Below, piece after piece: positions 1 to 14,379 of a DNA stretch of 64,000 nt. The translations under genes and the position numbers were made by a program. Origin of the DNA: Paramecium sonneborni. Its lineage: Eukaryota; Ciliophora; Oligohymenophorea; Peniculida; Parameciidae. The stretch covers positions 14,749 through 78,748 of the forward strand of contig CAJJDN010000134.1 in NCBI GenBank assembly GCA_905182985.1, written 5' to 3'. The notes beneath the pieces were generated by a model. That model had not been told where the DNA came from. It made no database searches and saw only the letters and a program-made list of their open reading frames with translations. How positions within the stretch are numbered: the stretch's first letter is position 1; each line of letters opens with the position of its first letter.

Positions 1-3000
1 ATTTTAAGTAAAGAATGAGAGTTAAAAGAGGTTAATAATGTTCTGATTGTCCATAACTTTGTTAACTTTGCATAGATAGAACATATCAAGATATTCAAGT
101 AAATTTATTAATTTATTTAGTTAATTTAACCTTTATTTGAAATCAATGATTAAAATCTAATTTACACTAAATAGTGTTTAAAACCTTATGTTGATCAATT
201 TATAAATTTTAATCCTTATTCTAAAATAGCTAAATATTACTCTGCTTATGTAGATATTATTATAAGTATATGTGACCCTAGAAAATATCATAAATTTTGT
301 TATGAAGATTATATTGACATACATTATTTTAATTAATTAGCAATCGATTCTATTGATTTAAACTCTACTTTTTAAATACAAGGTTAATTTTGTTAGACTC
401 CTCCTTTCTAAATTTTAGCTAAAACTACTTTTAAAAGTAAAATATTTAATTTACAAAAAATTTAAATTTTATTGAATTCTGTTGAAACTCTATTCTTTAA
501 CTTTTAGGATTTAGTTTAAATTATCTAATATGATTCAATAATCATTAATAATTTAGGGTTTATATTTAATCTTAAATCTATTGGAAAATTCGAATTCATA
601 AATAATAATAAAAAGGTTGATATAACTTTAAATAAATTTAACATTAAAGACAGTTATATTAATAGTGTGGAATCTGTATTAAATACTATGATTTTTGGTA
701 ATTTAAATTTTACTAACATTTCCATCATTAATACATAAATTTAAAACTCTTCTTTTCTTAATTTACATTTATATGATTTTGTTGGTTAAATTACAATTGA
801 TACCATAACTATTTCAAATTCAATTATAAATAACTCATAAATGTTTAAATTTTCTAAGAATTAATTTAATATTCTAATCAAAAATTTAGTGATTAATCAT
901 TGTGAATTAATTAACTCATCATTCATTTATTTTACTCTTAATTAGATTAATAATACTAATTTAATTTTCTTAAATTTAAACATTTCAGATAATATATTTA
1001 CAAACTCTTCTTTTTTATATTGCTCAAGCTAAATAAATCTTAGTATTTACAACTTTTTATTCATAAATAATACAGTTTTGAAATCTATAATCTTAGGATT
1101 TAACTATAATTTATTATTAAATAACATTAATATAATAGAAAATATTTTCATTGATTCATAGTTTCTTTAAACAATTTAATAACTCTATGAATATTAGATT
1201 ACTTGTAAATTATAATATTTAGAAGCTAAATTAAATTTATTTTAAAATTCAAATTTGTTTTTACTTTTTTCCATTTATTAAATGAGTGGGTTTATTGTTG
1301 AAATATAAGATATTATTCTTGATTAGAATTCAAAATCATCTAATAGTAACTCATCAAATTATTTGTTCAATATAAATTGCTATAAAATCATAATTAAAAA
1401 TGCCAAAATCATAAATTCAGATAGTATGCATATATTTTATTTGTTTGAAAACTACAAAATCATTATTCAGAATGTTCTTTATAAATAATCAAAATTAAAA
1501 AGCAAAGTTTAATTATCTTTAGATTGTGTTAATTAGGATAAGCCAATTAATTAATTACTTTAAATTTAAGGATTCATAGACATTTTTATTTAAGATGTGA
1601 GAGTTGTAAATTAAGTTAGTTATGATGAAACTCTAATTTAAATTTCATCTAGTAAATAATATATAAATGAAATCAATAGAAAGATAATAATAAATAGACT
1701 AGAATTTTTTGGTAATCTGTTACTTTCATCAATTTAAATTATTCGCCTCTCACTAATAACTATTAGTTCTGATTAAAATTTATATGTAAGTTTAGAAGAT
1801 ATTAAATTCAAAAGAAATTTTATGCATATTTATTAAGAAGATTCCTTACTTTATTCAGCTGGCCTCATTTATATCATTTCAACATAGAGCGAAGTTAAAA
1901 TTAAAGGATTATATTGTTATGAGAATGCATATACTAATTCTTCAAACTCTTTTATTATTATAACTTCTGATTCAGTAGAATTAAATAATATAGAAGTAAA
2001 TTATCACAATATATTACCTCTAAATTTATGGTAAGAATATTATAATATTTCTACTGACATTGAATTTAATTAAGATAAAGTTAACTATTTTATTTCTTAA
2101 GTATTTTAAATTAAAATTATTGGAGGATCTTTTTAAATATCAGCTTCTCATATCCATTGTATAAATTCTAAATTTAATTCAATATTTGCTTTAAAAAGTT
2201 AAATTTTCGATATTATAACATTTGGCTAGGGAATTGTATAATTAATATATGTTACAATTAATTAATCACATACTGATTTAATATCGAAATCGAAAAAAAC
2301 AGGTTGCATAAATATTAATTCTTAAACTAGTTTGTTAAATCTTTCTATAATTAATGTAGTCTTTATTAAAGTTTAAAATAGGATAACATCATCAATATTA
2401 ACTATTTATCCTTCTTTAATTTCTAATTAAATATTATTAGATAATGTTATTATAGAAGATTGCTTTTCCTTACTTAATTAAATCATTAATGCTTAATTCT
2501 AGTAATAAATAGCACATTTAAATTGTATAACTTTTAAAAATATATAAATTATTTAAAATTTAGATGCTATGATTAATTTTTTTTAGTAAGTCAAAAATTT
2601 AACTTCAAATGAAGTATTAGCAATAACTGATATCAATAATGCTATAATTTTATTAGAAAATTGTATTTCTCATATAAATGGATTAATTTTTGAAGGAATT
2701 TTCATTGGACCTTTATTATTATTTATAAATAATCCTAAATTAATATTTTATAATTGTTAAATCAATAATATCTAAACTATTTATTCTCTAAATCTTATAT
2801 CAATTAATTAAAATAATTAAGAAAAATAAGTAGTTTCATTTAGTTAAATAAGTATTTAAAGAGTGAGTATATTTGAAAAGAATTTAGATTAAATTATTCA
2901 AGAATAGAATGAAAATTATTTCATAATAGGGTGTATCTTAAATAAGTAGGGGGAATCTAGAACTGAATAACATAATTATTCTAAAGAGAATATTATTAAA

Positions 3001-5917
3001 CTATAATAATCTTAACCATATTAGTTAAATTCTATATTACATATTGAAAGTCAATCTAATTTAAATGAATTTAATTTTAATTTTATTTAACTATAATCAA
3101 ATAATTGTAGTACTTGTTCGGATGGGATTGCATTTTTTGAAATTTCAAAATTTGGCAAATTGACAGTTGAATAATTAAATTGCAATTACAACATAATATA
3201 AAATTTTGGATGTTTAAATTTTGAATCAAAATTGAATATTAAATCTAGAATTATAATTAAAAATTCTAATTTTATAAATAATTTAGGGAGAGAAGGAGTT
3301 GCAATTAGAGTTTAAAAATTGCCTTTAGTAATTGAATAAGTAAAGATAATCTCTAATTTTGCTAATGAGAAAGGAGGAGGATTATATGTAGAATTGAATT
3401 CAAGTAATTATTTGATAAAAAATACAATAATTATGTATAATAAAGCTTAGGCAGGAGGTGGTATATATTTATCTGGGGATAATAATTTAAATAAAGAGAA
3501 TATCATAAATACAATATTAATTTATAATGTTGGAGAAGTTTATGGAAATAATATAGTAGAATAACCAACTCATTTGGCTTTATAAATAAATGATAAAGAG
3601 TAACCATCAGTAAAACTAATTTAAAATAATACAGAATTAAATTTATTGAATTTATAAGCATATAAAACAATAGAGCAGAATATTCTAAGAATAACAAAGA
3701 ATTTAATGATTCCAAGTAATTAAGAAATTTAAAATTATACTTTATTTTATTTAAAAGGGAAATAATACATAACACAAATAAAATAAATGTATCTCTATTT
3801 TAAGAATAGTTATAATGAAAATTTATTAGATTTTAGAGATTCATCGTGTATAGTAATTGATAAGGTTGTATCAAATACTTCAAATAAGAAGATAAATTTA
3901 AATGGAAATTAAATATTGTTAATTAATTAATAAAAAAACAGTTTTGATATTGGTCGATTATCTTTTAGTTTAGATCCATATAATTAAATGAAAAGTTATT
4001 TATAAATATAATTAAGTTGTAATTCAGGTTTATCAAACAAAACATTGAAATATATAATAAATTCAAATAGTTATAAATGTTAACTTGGAGAATTTTATGT
4101 AGATGATGGATGTTAAATTTGTAAATCAAATCAAGGATTTTATTCTGTAATATATGATAGTATAAAATGTTCTATATTTGATAAATAAAAATTTAAGAAT
4201 ATAACATCAAATATGATATAATTATTAAAAGGTAATTGGAGACCACATTATTTATCTGATTATTCAGAATAATGTTTTAAAAATTTAGAGTTTTGCATAG
4301 GAGGATGGGGAGTTGGAAATGAATTATGTAAAATTGGACATATTGGAGGTTTATGTGAGGAATGTGATATTGATAATATAATAGGAAATGGATAATACTT
4401 TAAAAATTAATGGGGTTTAAGTTGTTAATAATGTTTTGGAATTGATAACGGAATTTTCTCATTTATATTAGCTTTATTTTAGTATTAATTAATTTATATT
4501 ATTTAGAGCTTTAATATCTATAACATTAAGTTTAAGAAGTATTCATAAATCAAATAGATTATTTGCATCTTTAAAGATAGGATAAAAATTTAGTAATATA
4601 ATATTCAGGTTAAATTAAGGTATATTATAATTAAATATAAGATCATGAAAGCATATTACTTAAAATGTGGTTAAATTATTTATGGATATTTTCAGTGATA
4701 TTTACTTTTAATATTAATTTTTAGTTTTAATTTACATTGATAGATACAACTAGTAATAGTTTCTATTTTATGGCTTATAATTTAGACTGTTATTTATCAA
4801 ATTAAGGAATTCATTTAATTTATATGAGGATATTTATCATATTATAATTAATACTAATATAACTTAGCATAGTAATCGTAGCCTCAATTATATATACAAA
4901 ATTTAAGAAATTAAAAATTGATTATAGTATTCTTTCAACTACATTACTTTATTTATTCATATTTAATTATGGAGGTTTAATAAAGATGTATAAAATACTA
5001 TCTTTATATTTATAGGTTGTGTTCAATAGTCTCAAATAGAAAGATTTCTAATATGAATTATATATAAGGAGATGTCTCTTTATATTTTGGAACTTAAAAT
5101 CATATCTTTTGGATTATATATTTAATAGTACCTGGATTATTTTTATTTGGTTGTCTTATACCTTTTGCTTTATTGTTATTGATGCACATTAAAAGACATT
5201 AATTTGACTTAATCAAATTTCGAAAACATATTGGTTATCTTATGAATGAATATAATCGCAATAGCTATTTTTGGGAATTTATTAAAATTACTACAAAAGC
5301 TGTAATTATATTAATTACTACTTATTTTTGAAACTAATATATTACTTAAAGCATCCTTAGTGGGATTTTCTTTGCTTGTTTATTAAATCTTAGCTGGAAA
5401 TACTAAACCATATAATCTATCAAAATTTAATATTTTAGATTTAAGAACTGGCTAAATCTGTTCATTATCAATATTCTTAGCAACTATGAAATATGTAAGT
5501 GAAGAAATTAATAATCAATTCTTATCTGTAACTCTTTCAATCATTCTAATTATTCTTTGTCTTTAATTAAGTATTCCATTTATTAAAGATATACTTTAAG
5601 TGTATTATCAGAAATTTAAATCTCCATGTATAACATTTTTACTTTGTCTTATAAACTAAATTAAATAAAATTCTATGTTTTCAATTTATTTGAACCATCT
5701 TTTATAATAATGGAAACTAAAAGAGAATAGAGTTAAATTTATTTATTCAAAAATAAGATCAAACTTATTGCATTAATTAAGAGTCTAACCAGAATCAAGA
5801 AGGTATATTATTTATTTATTATTTACTAGAATATCATAATCTTAGTTCAATTTAATTTAAAATAAGACATTTCAATAAAGCACTTTTAGGTGTTTGATAT
5901 AATTAAACTAAAATTGA
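1..5917 (+). CDS. Large beta-helix / multi-TM surface protein (5' end probably off-window, one frameshift)
   Basis: Read with TAA/TAG as Gln, this gives a nearly continuous protein. A short Cys-rich start (possible ATG at 15; the frame is also open upstream) is followed by about 1,250 residues of Asn/Ile/Ser-rich repeats typical of parallel beta-helix (pectin-lyase-like) folds. Next comes a Cys-rich linker (GNWRPHYLSDYSEQC, then GGLCEEC and LSCQQC) and a C-terminal multi-TM domain ending at TGA 5915-5917. Three introns restore the frame: 99-120 (GTA..TAG), 4667-4695 (GTG..CAG, less certain) and 4988-5015 (GTATAA..TATAG). A +1 shift remains near 5300-5320, between the WEFIKIT and LLIFETNILL stretches; no GT-AG intron explains it, so it is a sequencing error or a real lesion. 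The architecture matches large ciliate transmembrane surface proteins; the function is unknown. Confidence 0.7.
4149..4827 (+). repeat. 679-bp direct repeat, copy 1
   Basis: Wherever I compared it, this segment is identical to 6060-6738 (offset 1,911). It covers the Cys-rich linker and the start of the membrane domain of the gene ending at 5917. The match breaks abruptly at both ends (4148/6059 and 4828/6739). Confidence 0.9.
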
Positions 5918-6059
5918 ACTTAGTTATTTTTACATTATTTTTATCATAATTTTTAAGTTTTTTGAATAAGAAATTTTTGAATTTTATATTATCAAATAAT
6001 CATTTATCAAAATACTTTAAACTTCATTCAAGTTGCCTCAATAAACTTTTCAGATTATA

Positions 6060-6738
6060 AATATATGATAGTATAAAATGTTCTATATTTGATAAATAAA
6101 AATTTAAGAATATAACATCAAATATGATATAATTATTAAAAGGTAATTGGAGACCACATTATTTATCTGATTATTCAGAATAATGTTTTAAAAATTTAGA
6201 GTTTTGCATAGGAGGATGGGGAGTTGGAAATGAATTATGTAAAATTGGACATATTGGAGGTTTATGTGAGGAATGTGATATTGATAATATAATAGGAAAT
6301 GGATAATACTTTAAAAATTAATGGGGTTTAAGTTGTTAATAATGTTTTGGAATTGATAACGGAATTTTCTCATTTATATTAGCTTTATTTTAGTATTAAT
6401 TAATTTATATTATTTAGAGCTTTAATATCTATAACATTAAGTTTAAGAAGTATTCATAAATCAAATAGATTATTTGCATCTTTAAAGATAGGATAAAAAT
6501 TTAGTAATATAATATTCAGGTTAAATTAAGGTATATTATAATTAAATATAAGATCATGAAAGCATATTACTTAAAATGTGGTTAAATTATTTATGGATAT
6601 TTTCAGTGATATTTACTTTTAATATTAATTTTTAGTTTTAATTTACATTGATAGATACAACTAGTAATAGTTTCTATTTTATGGCTTATAATTTAGACTG
6701 TTATTTATCAAATTAAGGAATTCATTTAATTTATATGA
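6060..6738 (+). pseudogene. Direct repeat copy 2: truncated fragment of the beta-helix/TM gene
   Basis: This is an exact copy of 4149-4827 carrying the same WRPHYLSDYSEQC and CEEC linker and the same candidate intron. It has no beta-helix upstream. Past 6738 the sequence diverges from the parent and runs on in frame for about 60 residues before stop codons. It has no plausible start of its own, so I read it as a partial duplication or an assembly-created copy rather than a gene. Confidence 0.75.
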
Positions 6739-7927
6739 AATCTAGATAATCATTCTTTTTCGAATAAATTTATTCTTAATATCTTCCCTAAATAACTGAG
6801 AAATTTACTGGTCGACTTCCAGAATTTTAAATATCTATACTGAATACTGAATGGATGGATACATTAACAATTAATTTTTTATATCTTTAGAGTATTCAAA
6901 TCATGTTAATAATCAAGGAAATTAGTAATTTACATTAAAATAAATGATGAAAGTTTTACTTTTAGAAAGAGATTTAATTAGCTTTTGCTTTCGATCCTTG
7001 AGTCTCAGCAACAGGTTATTTATATAGTAAACCAAATATAACTTTTTAATTAATTTATTAGTGGTGTTGTGATTAAATTGTAAAAAATCTGTGTTTCTTC
7101 GGATTGCTTAGAATAATGTTTATGTCTTTGTCTTTTTTATATGTCCCCAATTTTATTTATTCTTTTTTAATATCTTGAATTTATCTCTAATGTTATAAAC
7201 AATATTTTAATTAATAACAATTATTTAAATAGATTTTCATGCTTTTTGATATGTTTTTTTGTCTTACAGTATTGTTAGTTTTTATATGTTAGGAGGATAA
7301 TTCCTTTAAATTGAACTTTTCTTTCTCTAATTATATTATTTCCTTATTTATAATGATATTATCAAAATGATCAATCTGCAATTTCTTAAAGAAACTTCTA
7401 ACTTTTTTGAGAAAATTTTGTATACCAATTTTTTAATGTATATTTTATTATTTTTACTTTTATTTTATTCTTCAATATATTAAAATATTAAACTAAATTT
7501 AATCTATGAATTGATTAATTATTAAAAAACTTTGTAAAATTACTTTCATTAAAAAGTTGTTTCTTAATATCGATATTTATAATTAACGATGATAAACATT
7601 TAACAAAGAAGCAGTAATCATATTAATTTTACTTGAAATGATTGATTATCTTTTAAATATTAATTTTTTTGATAATTTTATGTTTCAGAATGAAATCAAA
7701 TAATAGATGACTTTGATATGACTTAAGATTTCATATTAAATTTTCCAAAATTATTTAAATGATAAGAATTAAAATATATTTCTTAATCTATATTAACTCT
7801 ATCGAATTCCATTCCGTCTAATGATATTTTTCCTTAGCTTTTAATGAGTATCAAAATATTTCCTCAAGTGATTTTAAAGAATACTAATTTTAATAATTGT
7901 TTTATATTCATAAAATAAAATTAAAAA
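6739..7927. other. Non-coding or degenerate stretch
   Basis: After the repeat the open frame continues for about 60 codons, then breaks. Short hydrophobic stretches around 7240-7400 hint at a decayed membrane-protein tail, but no start, intron pattern or sustained frame can be defended. Confidence 0.4.
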
Positions 7928-10900
7928 ATGGCTTGTTTACACCTTTTAATATTAAAACTGTCTGTCTTGTTTCTCATAGCAGAATTGATCTTAATAGACT
8001 CAAGTTTTGTTGATAATCCACTTATAATTACATGGAATTAGTATTATATTAGATAATGTTGTTCTTTATCGTCATGCTCAATGTGTGATACTTCCACTAC
8101 TAAAACATATACTACATGTTCTAATGGACTTTAATATTTAATTATGAATTAAAATAATTACAAATTGATAGGTTATTACTCAAATAGATGCAGTAGATTT
8201 TAAATAATTTTCGACATATCCTATAAATACCCTGATTAAAATACTAAGTTTTCTGTAAAATTTTAAACATCTGATTAAACATAAACATGTTATTCAAAAG
8301 TATATACATCAACTTCTACATATTAATAATCAAATTAATTATGTTTTACAGAATAATCATATTATAACTATGATATTTATACTGTTGTGAGTAATTCCCT
8401 CAACAATGGTTAGAGTACTTATCAATATGCCATTTTCGAATTAGGAGCTAGTTCATAGACATAAGTTTTGCTTCGCAATATACTCATGTATGCAGAGATT
8501 TGTCATCCAGCATGCAAATCTTGCAATGGACCAAATTTTAATTAGTGTTTATCATGTTATGAGGGATCTGTATAATCAGGTTTATGTTAATGTAACGGAT
8601 AATATTTTATTTAACCGATAACAGGATGCATAGTAGAATGTAGCAGAGATTATTATATTGGAAATTCAGATAAAATTTGTATCTATGATAAAAGAATAAA
8701 ATCTAAATTCTAATATTTTTCGACAACTATTACACTAATTAGTCCTTTTATGTTAATTCCTAATATTTATAATTAAGAAAATATACAATAAATAATCACA
8801 ATTAATTCTATCAATTTAATTGGTAAATTTAAATTTAATCAAGGAATGTATTATTAAATGCCTAATATAAACGCACTTTAATTTTTGAGAATTAGAATTA
8901 CATTTTGTTTTTTTAATCTTTAAATAGGAAGCAAAATTAATATTTATTTAGATTATTAGCTATATTGCTAAATTGAAGCAATTTCTTCATCAATTTTTTA
9001 AGCTAATGATTGCACAACAATATTTTAGAATAGTATAGATTGTAATAAGATGAGAATAGAAAAAGTTGTTTAAGTAGCTACAACTTCACCATTATTAACT
9101 TTATAAGGGTAATTGTAATTAGATACAGAATCATGGGGATTCAATAATGTTACTATTGATGTTGGTTTATGTTAAGAAAATTGTAAATTATGTTCTAATT
9201 TTTATAAATGCTAAAAATGTGAAAATGGTTATCTTTTATATTAAAATAGATGTGTTGTTAATTGTCCAATACATTCATCTGAGTGTGTAGATTATGAAGA
9301 TATAATCCCTTGTAATTTTTTATATAATTTTAATTTAGATTCAAAATATTTGGCAAAAGGATTTTATGATATGAATATGACAATCGATTAAATTAATACT
9401 TTTTATGATACAGTCACTAATCCAACAACAAATTTTTTAACTGGTTAGAAATTTTCTTTTTTTCGATAAAAGTTTGTATTAGGTGGTCTAATGGTCTGGA
9501 ATGACGCTATTTATAGTAAAACTTGGTAAATTCTTAAGCCTCATTATGCTATAAGCATTAGATTTAATTTAACTTATGGTGATGAATTTTCAGGAAATTT
9601 TTACTATAAAATAGATAATTAACAAAGCGATGCATTTGTGAAACCTTTAACTGGAGGGTAAAATTTTATAGGTAGAGAGAAAGAAGAAAGAACAAGTCAT
9701 TTTTACATTTATAAGGATCCTCATAAATCATCTCAATTGAGCTTTGAAGTCTAATGTACTGGTGGAATAGGCGATATTCGATAAGAATTTTGTGCTATTT
9801 CAGAGTATTTCATTATTGTACATTATGTATGAAATATATTAATAAATAAAAGTGTCCTCCATTTTGTTCTAATTGTGAAAGCGATAAAATTTGCAATACA
9901 TGGGAATCTGGTTATAGTAGTTCTTAATGTGATGCAAATAAATATATATCTTTTAATTCTATAAGTTAAACATATAGTTGCAATAGTTGCACTTAAATTG
10001 GATGTGTAACATGTAATAGTTTAGAAGAATGTACATAATGTGATTTAGTTAAGAATTTTTAGTTATCAAATGGTGTATGTACATGTCATCCTTTTTATTA
10101 TCTTTCTGGAAATTAATGTTTACGTTGTAATTAATATTGTGGAAATTGTAATGGAAGTAATAATAATTGTATTTCTTGTATTACTGAGCATTTTAGATAT
10201 TTATCAAAAAATAATTGTATTTGTCAAATAGGATATTATGATGATGGTATAAATTTTATATGTTTGCCTATTTGTGGAGATTTATTAATAGTTGAAGGAG
10301 AAGATTGTGATGATGGTAATTTTAATCCTTTTGATGGATGTCATAATTGTAAATATTAATGTGAAGAGACGTGTTTAATATGTATTGAAGGATAATGCCT
10401 AATGTGTATAGATGGTTATGATATTGTTTAAAATAAATGTGTTTTAGTTTGTGGTGATAACCTTATTTTATATCCTGAATAATGTGAAGATGATAATTTA
10501 ATTCCTTATGATGGATGTTTTAATTGTTAATTTTCATGTTCCTAACATTGCATTGATTGTTAAAATGGAAAATGTATTTAATGTGATAATTAAAATGGTT
10601 GGTATCTATTTGATGATAATACATGCTAAACAATTTGTGGTGATGGAATAAAAGTTTTATACAATGAATAATGTGACGATGGTAATGATAATCCTTTTGA
10701 TTATTGTGATAATTGTATATTTTCAGATATAGCCAAAAAAAATAATTGTGAAATATTTATTTAAAATAGATGCATGAGATGTGAAAATGGATATTAATTA
10801 GAAAAAAGAACAAATAATTGTATAAAAAAATGTAAGGAGAATGAGATAGTAATAATAAAGGAAATTTGTGGAGATAATAACAATATGAAATATGATGGTT

Positions 10901-13900
10901 GTTATAAATGTGAACTTAGTTGTTAAGAGTCTTGTACAAATTGTAAAAGTTAAGGTTGTTTAGAATGTAATGTTAAAGGATGGAAACATAATATAAGTAA
11001 AATGAAATGTGAGACAATATGTGGAGATGGTATAACAATTTTAGAATATGAGGAATGTGATGATTAAATAAATAAAAATTGTTAAAATTGTAAATTCAAA
11101 TGTTAAGAATCATGTGATATTTGTTTAAAAGGGGATTGTCTAAAATGTAAAAAAGGGTGGTATTTGAATAATTATAATTAAATTTGTTATCCATAAATAG
11201 GAGATTTATTGGTAGTTGGATATGAATAATGTGATGATATGAATGGAATTATGAATGATGGTTGTTATGAATCATAATATTAATGCTAAATAGTTTGTAT
11301 TAGTTGTTATTTTGGATTATGTAAGAAATGTTAAGATGGATATATAATTATAAATAATAAATGTATAGAAATAAGTGGAGATGGTATAATAGTTGGTTAA
11401 GAAGAATGTGAAGATCAAAATTTAATTGGTTTGGATGGTTGTTTTTAATAGAAATATGATTGTCCATTATATTGTAAAATTTGTGTAAAAGGTTAATGTT
11501 TGGTTTGTAATTAAGAATTAGGATATTAATAATTTGATATATATAAAAATATATGTGTATCTATATGTGGGGATAATATAAAATAAATAGATGAAGATTG
11601 TGATGACGGTAATAATATTTAATTTGATGGTTGTTTTAATTGTTAATTTGAATGTGATTTATATTGTATTGATTGTATATAAGGAATTTGTTAATAATGT
11701 ATGGATGGTTATTATTTAAATAGAAAACATAATAATTGTGAAAGTATATGTGGAGATGGAATAGTAGTTGGTAATGAATAATGCGATGATGGTAATAAAA
11801 TTATAGATGATGGTTGTTCTGATTGCAAATTTTAATGTCATAAATATTGTATAGCATGTGTTCATGGTATTTGTGTAGAGTGCAGAGGAATAGGATGGGA
11901 AATAAATTAGATAAATGGATAATGTTAACCTTTATGTGGTGATGGTTATATTATAGACTATGAATAATGTGATGATGGTAATGATATTAGAGAAGATGGA
12001 TGTTTTGAATGTTATTTTGAATGTTAAAAAGAATGTGCAAAATGTATTGAAGGAGAATGTATGGAATGTGGAATTTTAGGATGGGATTTAGAATAAGGTA
12101 GATGTATTCCACATTGTGGAGATAAATTAGTTGTTGGAGATGAAGAATGTGATGATGGTAATCTAATTGCTTTTGATGGTTGCTATTATTGTAAATATCA
12201 TTGTTAAGATTAATGTACTGATTGTAAAAAAGGTATATGTTATGAATGTAAGATTGAAGGATGGAATATATTAAATCATATATGTTATCCAGTATGTGGA
12301 GATGGTTATGTTGTACAAGGATACGAATAATGTGATGATGGTAATTAATTATAATATGATGGATGTTATTTATGTGCATATTAATGTGAATTTAAATGTA
12401 CTAATTGTTAAATGGGTATTTGTTATGAATGCAATCAATTTGGTTGGATTATTGATAATTATAATAAATGTATACCAATTTGTGGAGATGGTATTATTAT
12501 AGGAAATGAATAATGTGATGATATGAATAATGAATATAATGATGGTTGTTTCTAATGTTAAAATGTTTGTGATCAATATTGTACTAATTGTTTTAATGGA
12601 ATTTGTTATTCATGTCAACCTGGAAGATTTGTATATGCAAATGTTTGTGTTTCTTTTTGTGGAGATGGTTATTATGTTCCTTAAAATGAAAATTGTGATG
12701 ATGGAAATGATCTAAATAATGATGGATGTAATTAAAATTGTTAAATTGAAGAAAACTTTAATTGTATTAACACTATAGGAGCATCATCTAAATGTTTTTA
12801 TTCTAAAAAACCTAATATCTAAATTAACATACTTACAACAAATCTTTAAGATTATTAAGAAGTAGAAATCACTTTTGATTAAAAAGTTAAATATTCAAAT
12901 TTAATTAAAGGAGATATATTGAATAATATTTCTACTAATTTAACATCTCTTCTAAATAATGAATTTAATATCATTAAATCTATTTCTTAACAACCTTTTG
13001 ATTAAAATGAAGGAGAAATAAAAATTAATTTAAAAATCTACATTTATGTTCCAATTATAGATCCTTAATTAAATATAATATTTATTGATGATCCTATCAT
13101 TTCTACTTTTAATTAATCCCTTAAATAAAACTCTGTTCAAATTTAATTACTCACTCCTCTTGTACTTACTGAAAATTAAAAATATATTGTTTTTAAAACT
13201 AACTAATTTAATGAAATTGTTATTTACTCTCTTGTTGGATTATCAACTTTATGTTTAGCTACAAGCTCTTAAGATATTTTCTGGAATCTATTAGACATGT
13301 TATAATTTTTATCATATATTAATTATATTAATGTCTAATTCCCTTCTAATTTAAATATTTATTTTGATGTCTTTAAATTAGTATCAATTCAACCTCTATT
13401 AAAACTTGGAGGATTTGATACAATTTATGATCTCTATGATAATTAAACTAAAAATCTCATTTAAGTTCAACATTAATTCAAAAATACTGCTACAAATCCC
13501 TTATTTTTATTTAATATTTTTAGCTTTATTTTATTCTCTATCTTAGGATATTTAGGATATCAAGTTGCAAATTTATTAAAAATATTAATTCATAACTATG
13601 GAGCATCTATTGCTTCTCATGTGAATTTGTATATTGGAAATAAAATGAGATCTTTTTAACATTTCCTACAAAAAAAAGTATCAAAATTTTATTACAATGG
13701 CTTATTAAGAATTTATATGTCTAATTATTACGATTGTTGTTTTGCAGCTGCCATACAATTAGCTTACTTTTCATCAAATACTTATTTTATAACTATCAAC
13801 TCATACTTTTCTCTTATTACATATTTTTTATGCTTTTGTACACCTATCTATTTTATCTAACTCAATCATAATTTTCAAAAAAAAGCTACATTTAAAAATA

Positions 13901-14379
13901 TAAATCAATTTGAAATTTTATTTGAAGGAATCAAATAAAATCAAACATATTGGAGTCGTCAATACAATTCTATACTATTATTTAAAAAATATCTATTTAT
14001 ATCCATTATTGTATTTCTGTAAAAGGAAGGATAACTTTAAATTATTTTAATAGCAATTAATTAAACTTTATTCTCGTGTTATTTAATAGCAGTTAAACCT
14101 TTATCAAATAAATTTGAAAATTATAAATGTTAAATTACTGAATCTGTTTAAATATTTAATGTCTTAACTTTTTTAGCTTATTCAAATAGCATTGAATTAG
14201 GATTATCCTAACAAGGATGCATCAATCTTGGATGGGTAAATATATTTTTCTCATCCTTTATTTTAGCAATTAATCTTTATTTTGATTTAATGTAATAGCT
14301 GAAAATGCTCATACTTAATTGTAAATCAAAATTTATCTCTGTTTAAGAAAATAAATAAAATTTATAAATTGGAATTTGA
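7928..14379 (+). CDS. DUF4215 cysteine-rich multi-repeat membrane protein, 2141 aa
   Basis: ATG 7928 opens a hydrophobic N-terminus that looks like a signal peptide. It continues to TGA 14377-14379 with one proposed 26-nt intron, 9827-9852 (GTATGA..AAAG), which removes an in-frame TGA. The ectodomain starts with a C-x2-C furin-like Cys-rich section. From about 10,270 to 12,750 it carries more than a dozen tandem units of the pattern CGDG...E-CDDGN...DGC..C...C..C...G.C..C. That is the DUF4215 / Myxococcus cysteine-rich repeat, also found in many ciliate surface proteins. A lectin-like or stalk region follows, then several TM helices from about residue 1,850. The product is probably a large plasma-membrane or surface protein; its ligand is unknown. 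The opposite-strand ORFs here are shadows of the repeats. Confidence 0.88.
10270..12750 (+). repeat. Coding array of DUF4215 units
   Basis: Degenerate tandem units of roughly 50-65 codons, each with the CGDG / CDDGN / DGC core. They diverge at the nucleotide level, unlike the near-identical array at 41.5 kb, so the array is old and held by selection on the protein. Confidence 0.85.

Noticed and set aside
11987..12715. Standard-code ORFs on both strands, His/Ile/Asn-rich or Met/Val-rich
   Set aside because: They are alternate-frame and antisense shadows of the DUF4215 repeats, which read as a clean Cys-patterned protein in the ciliate code.
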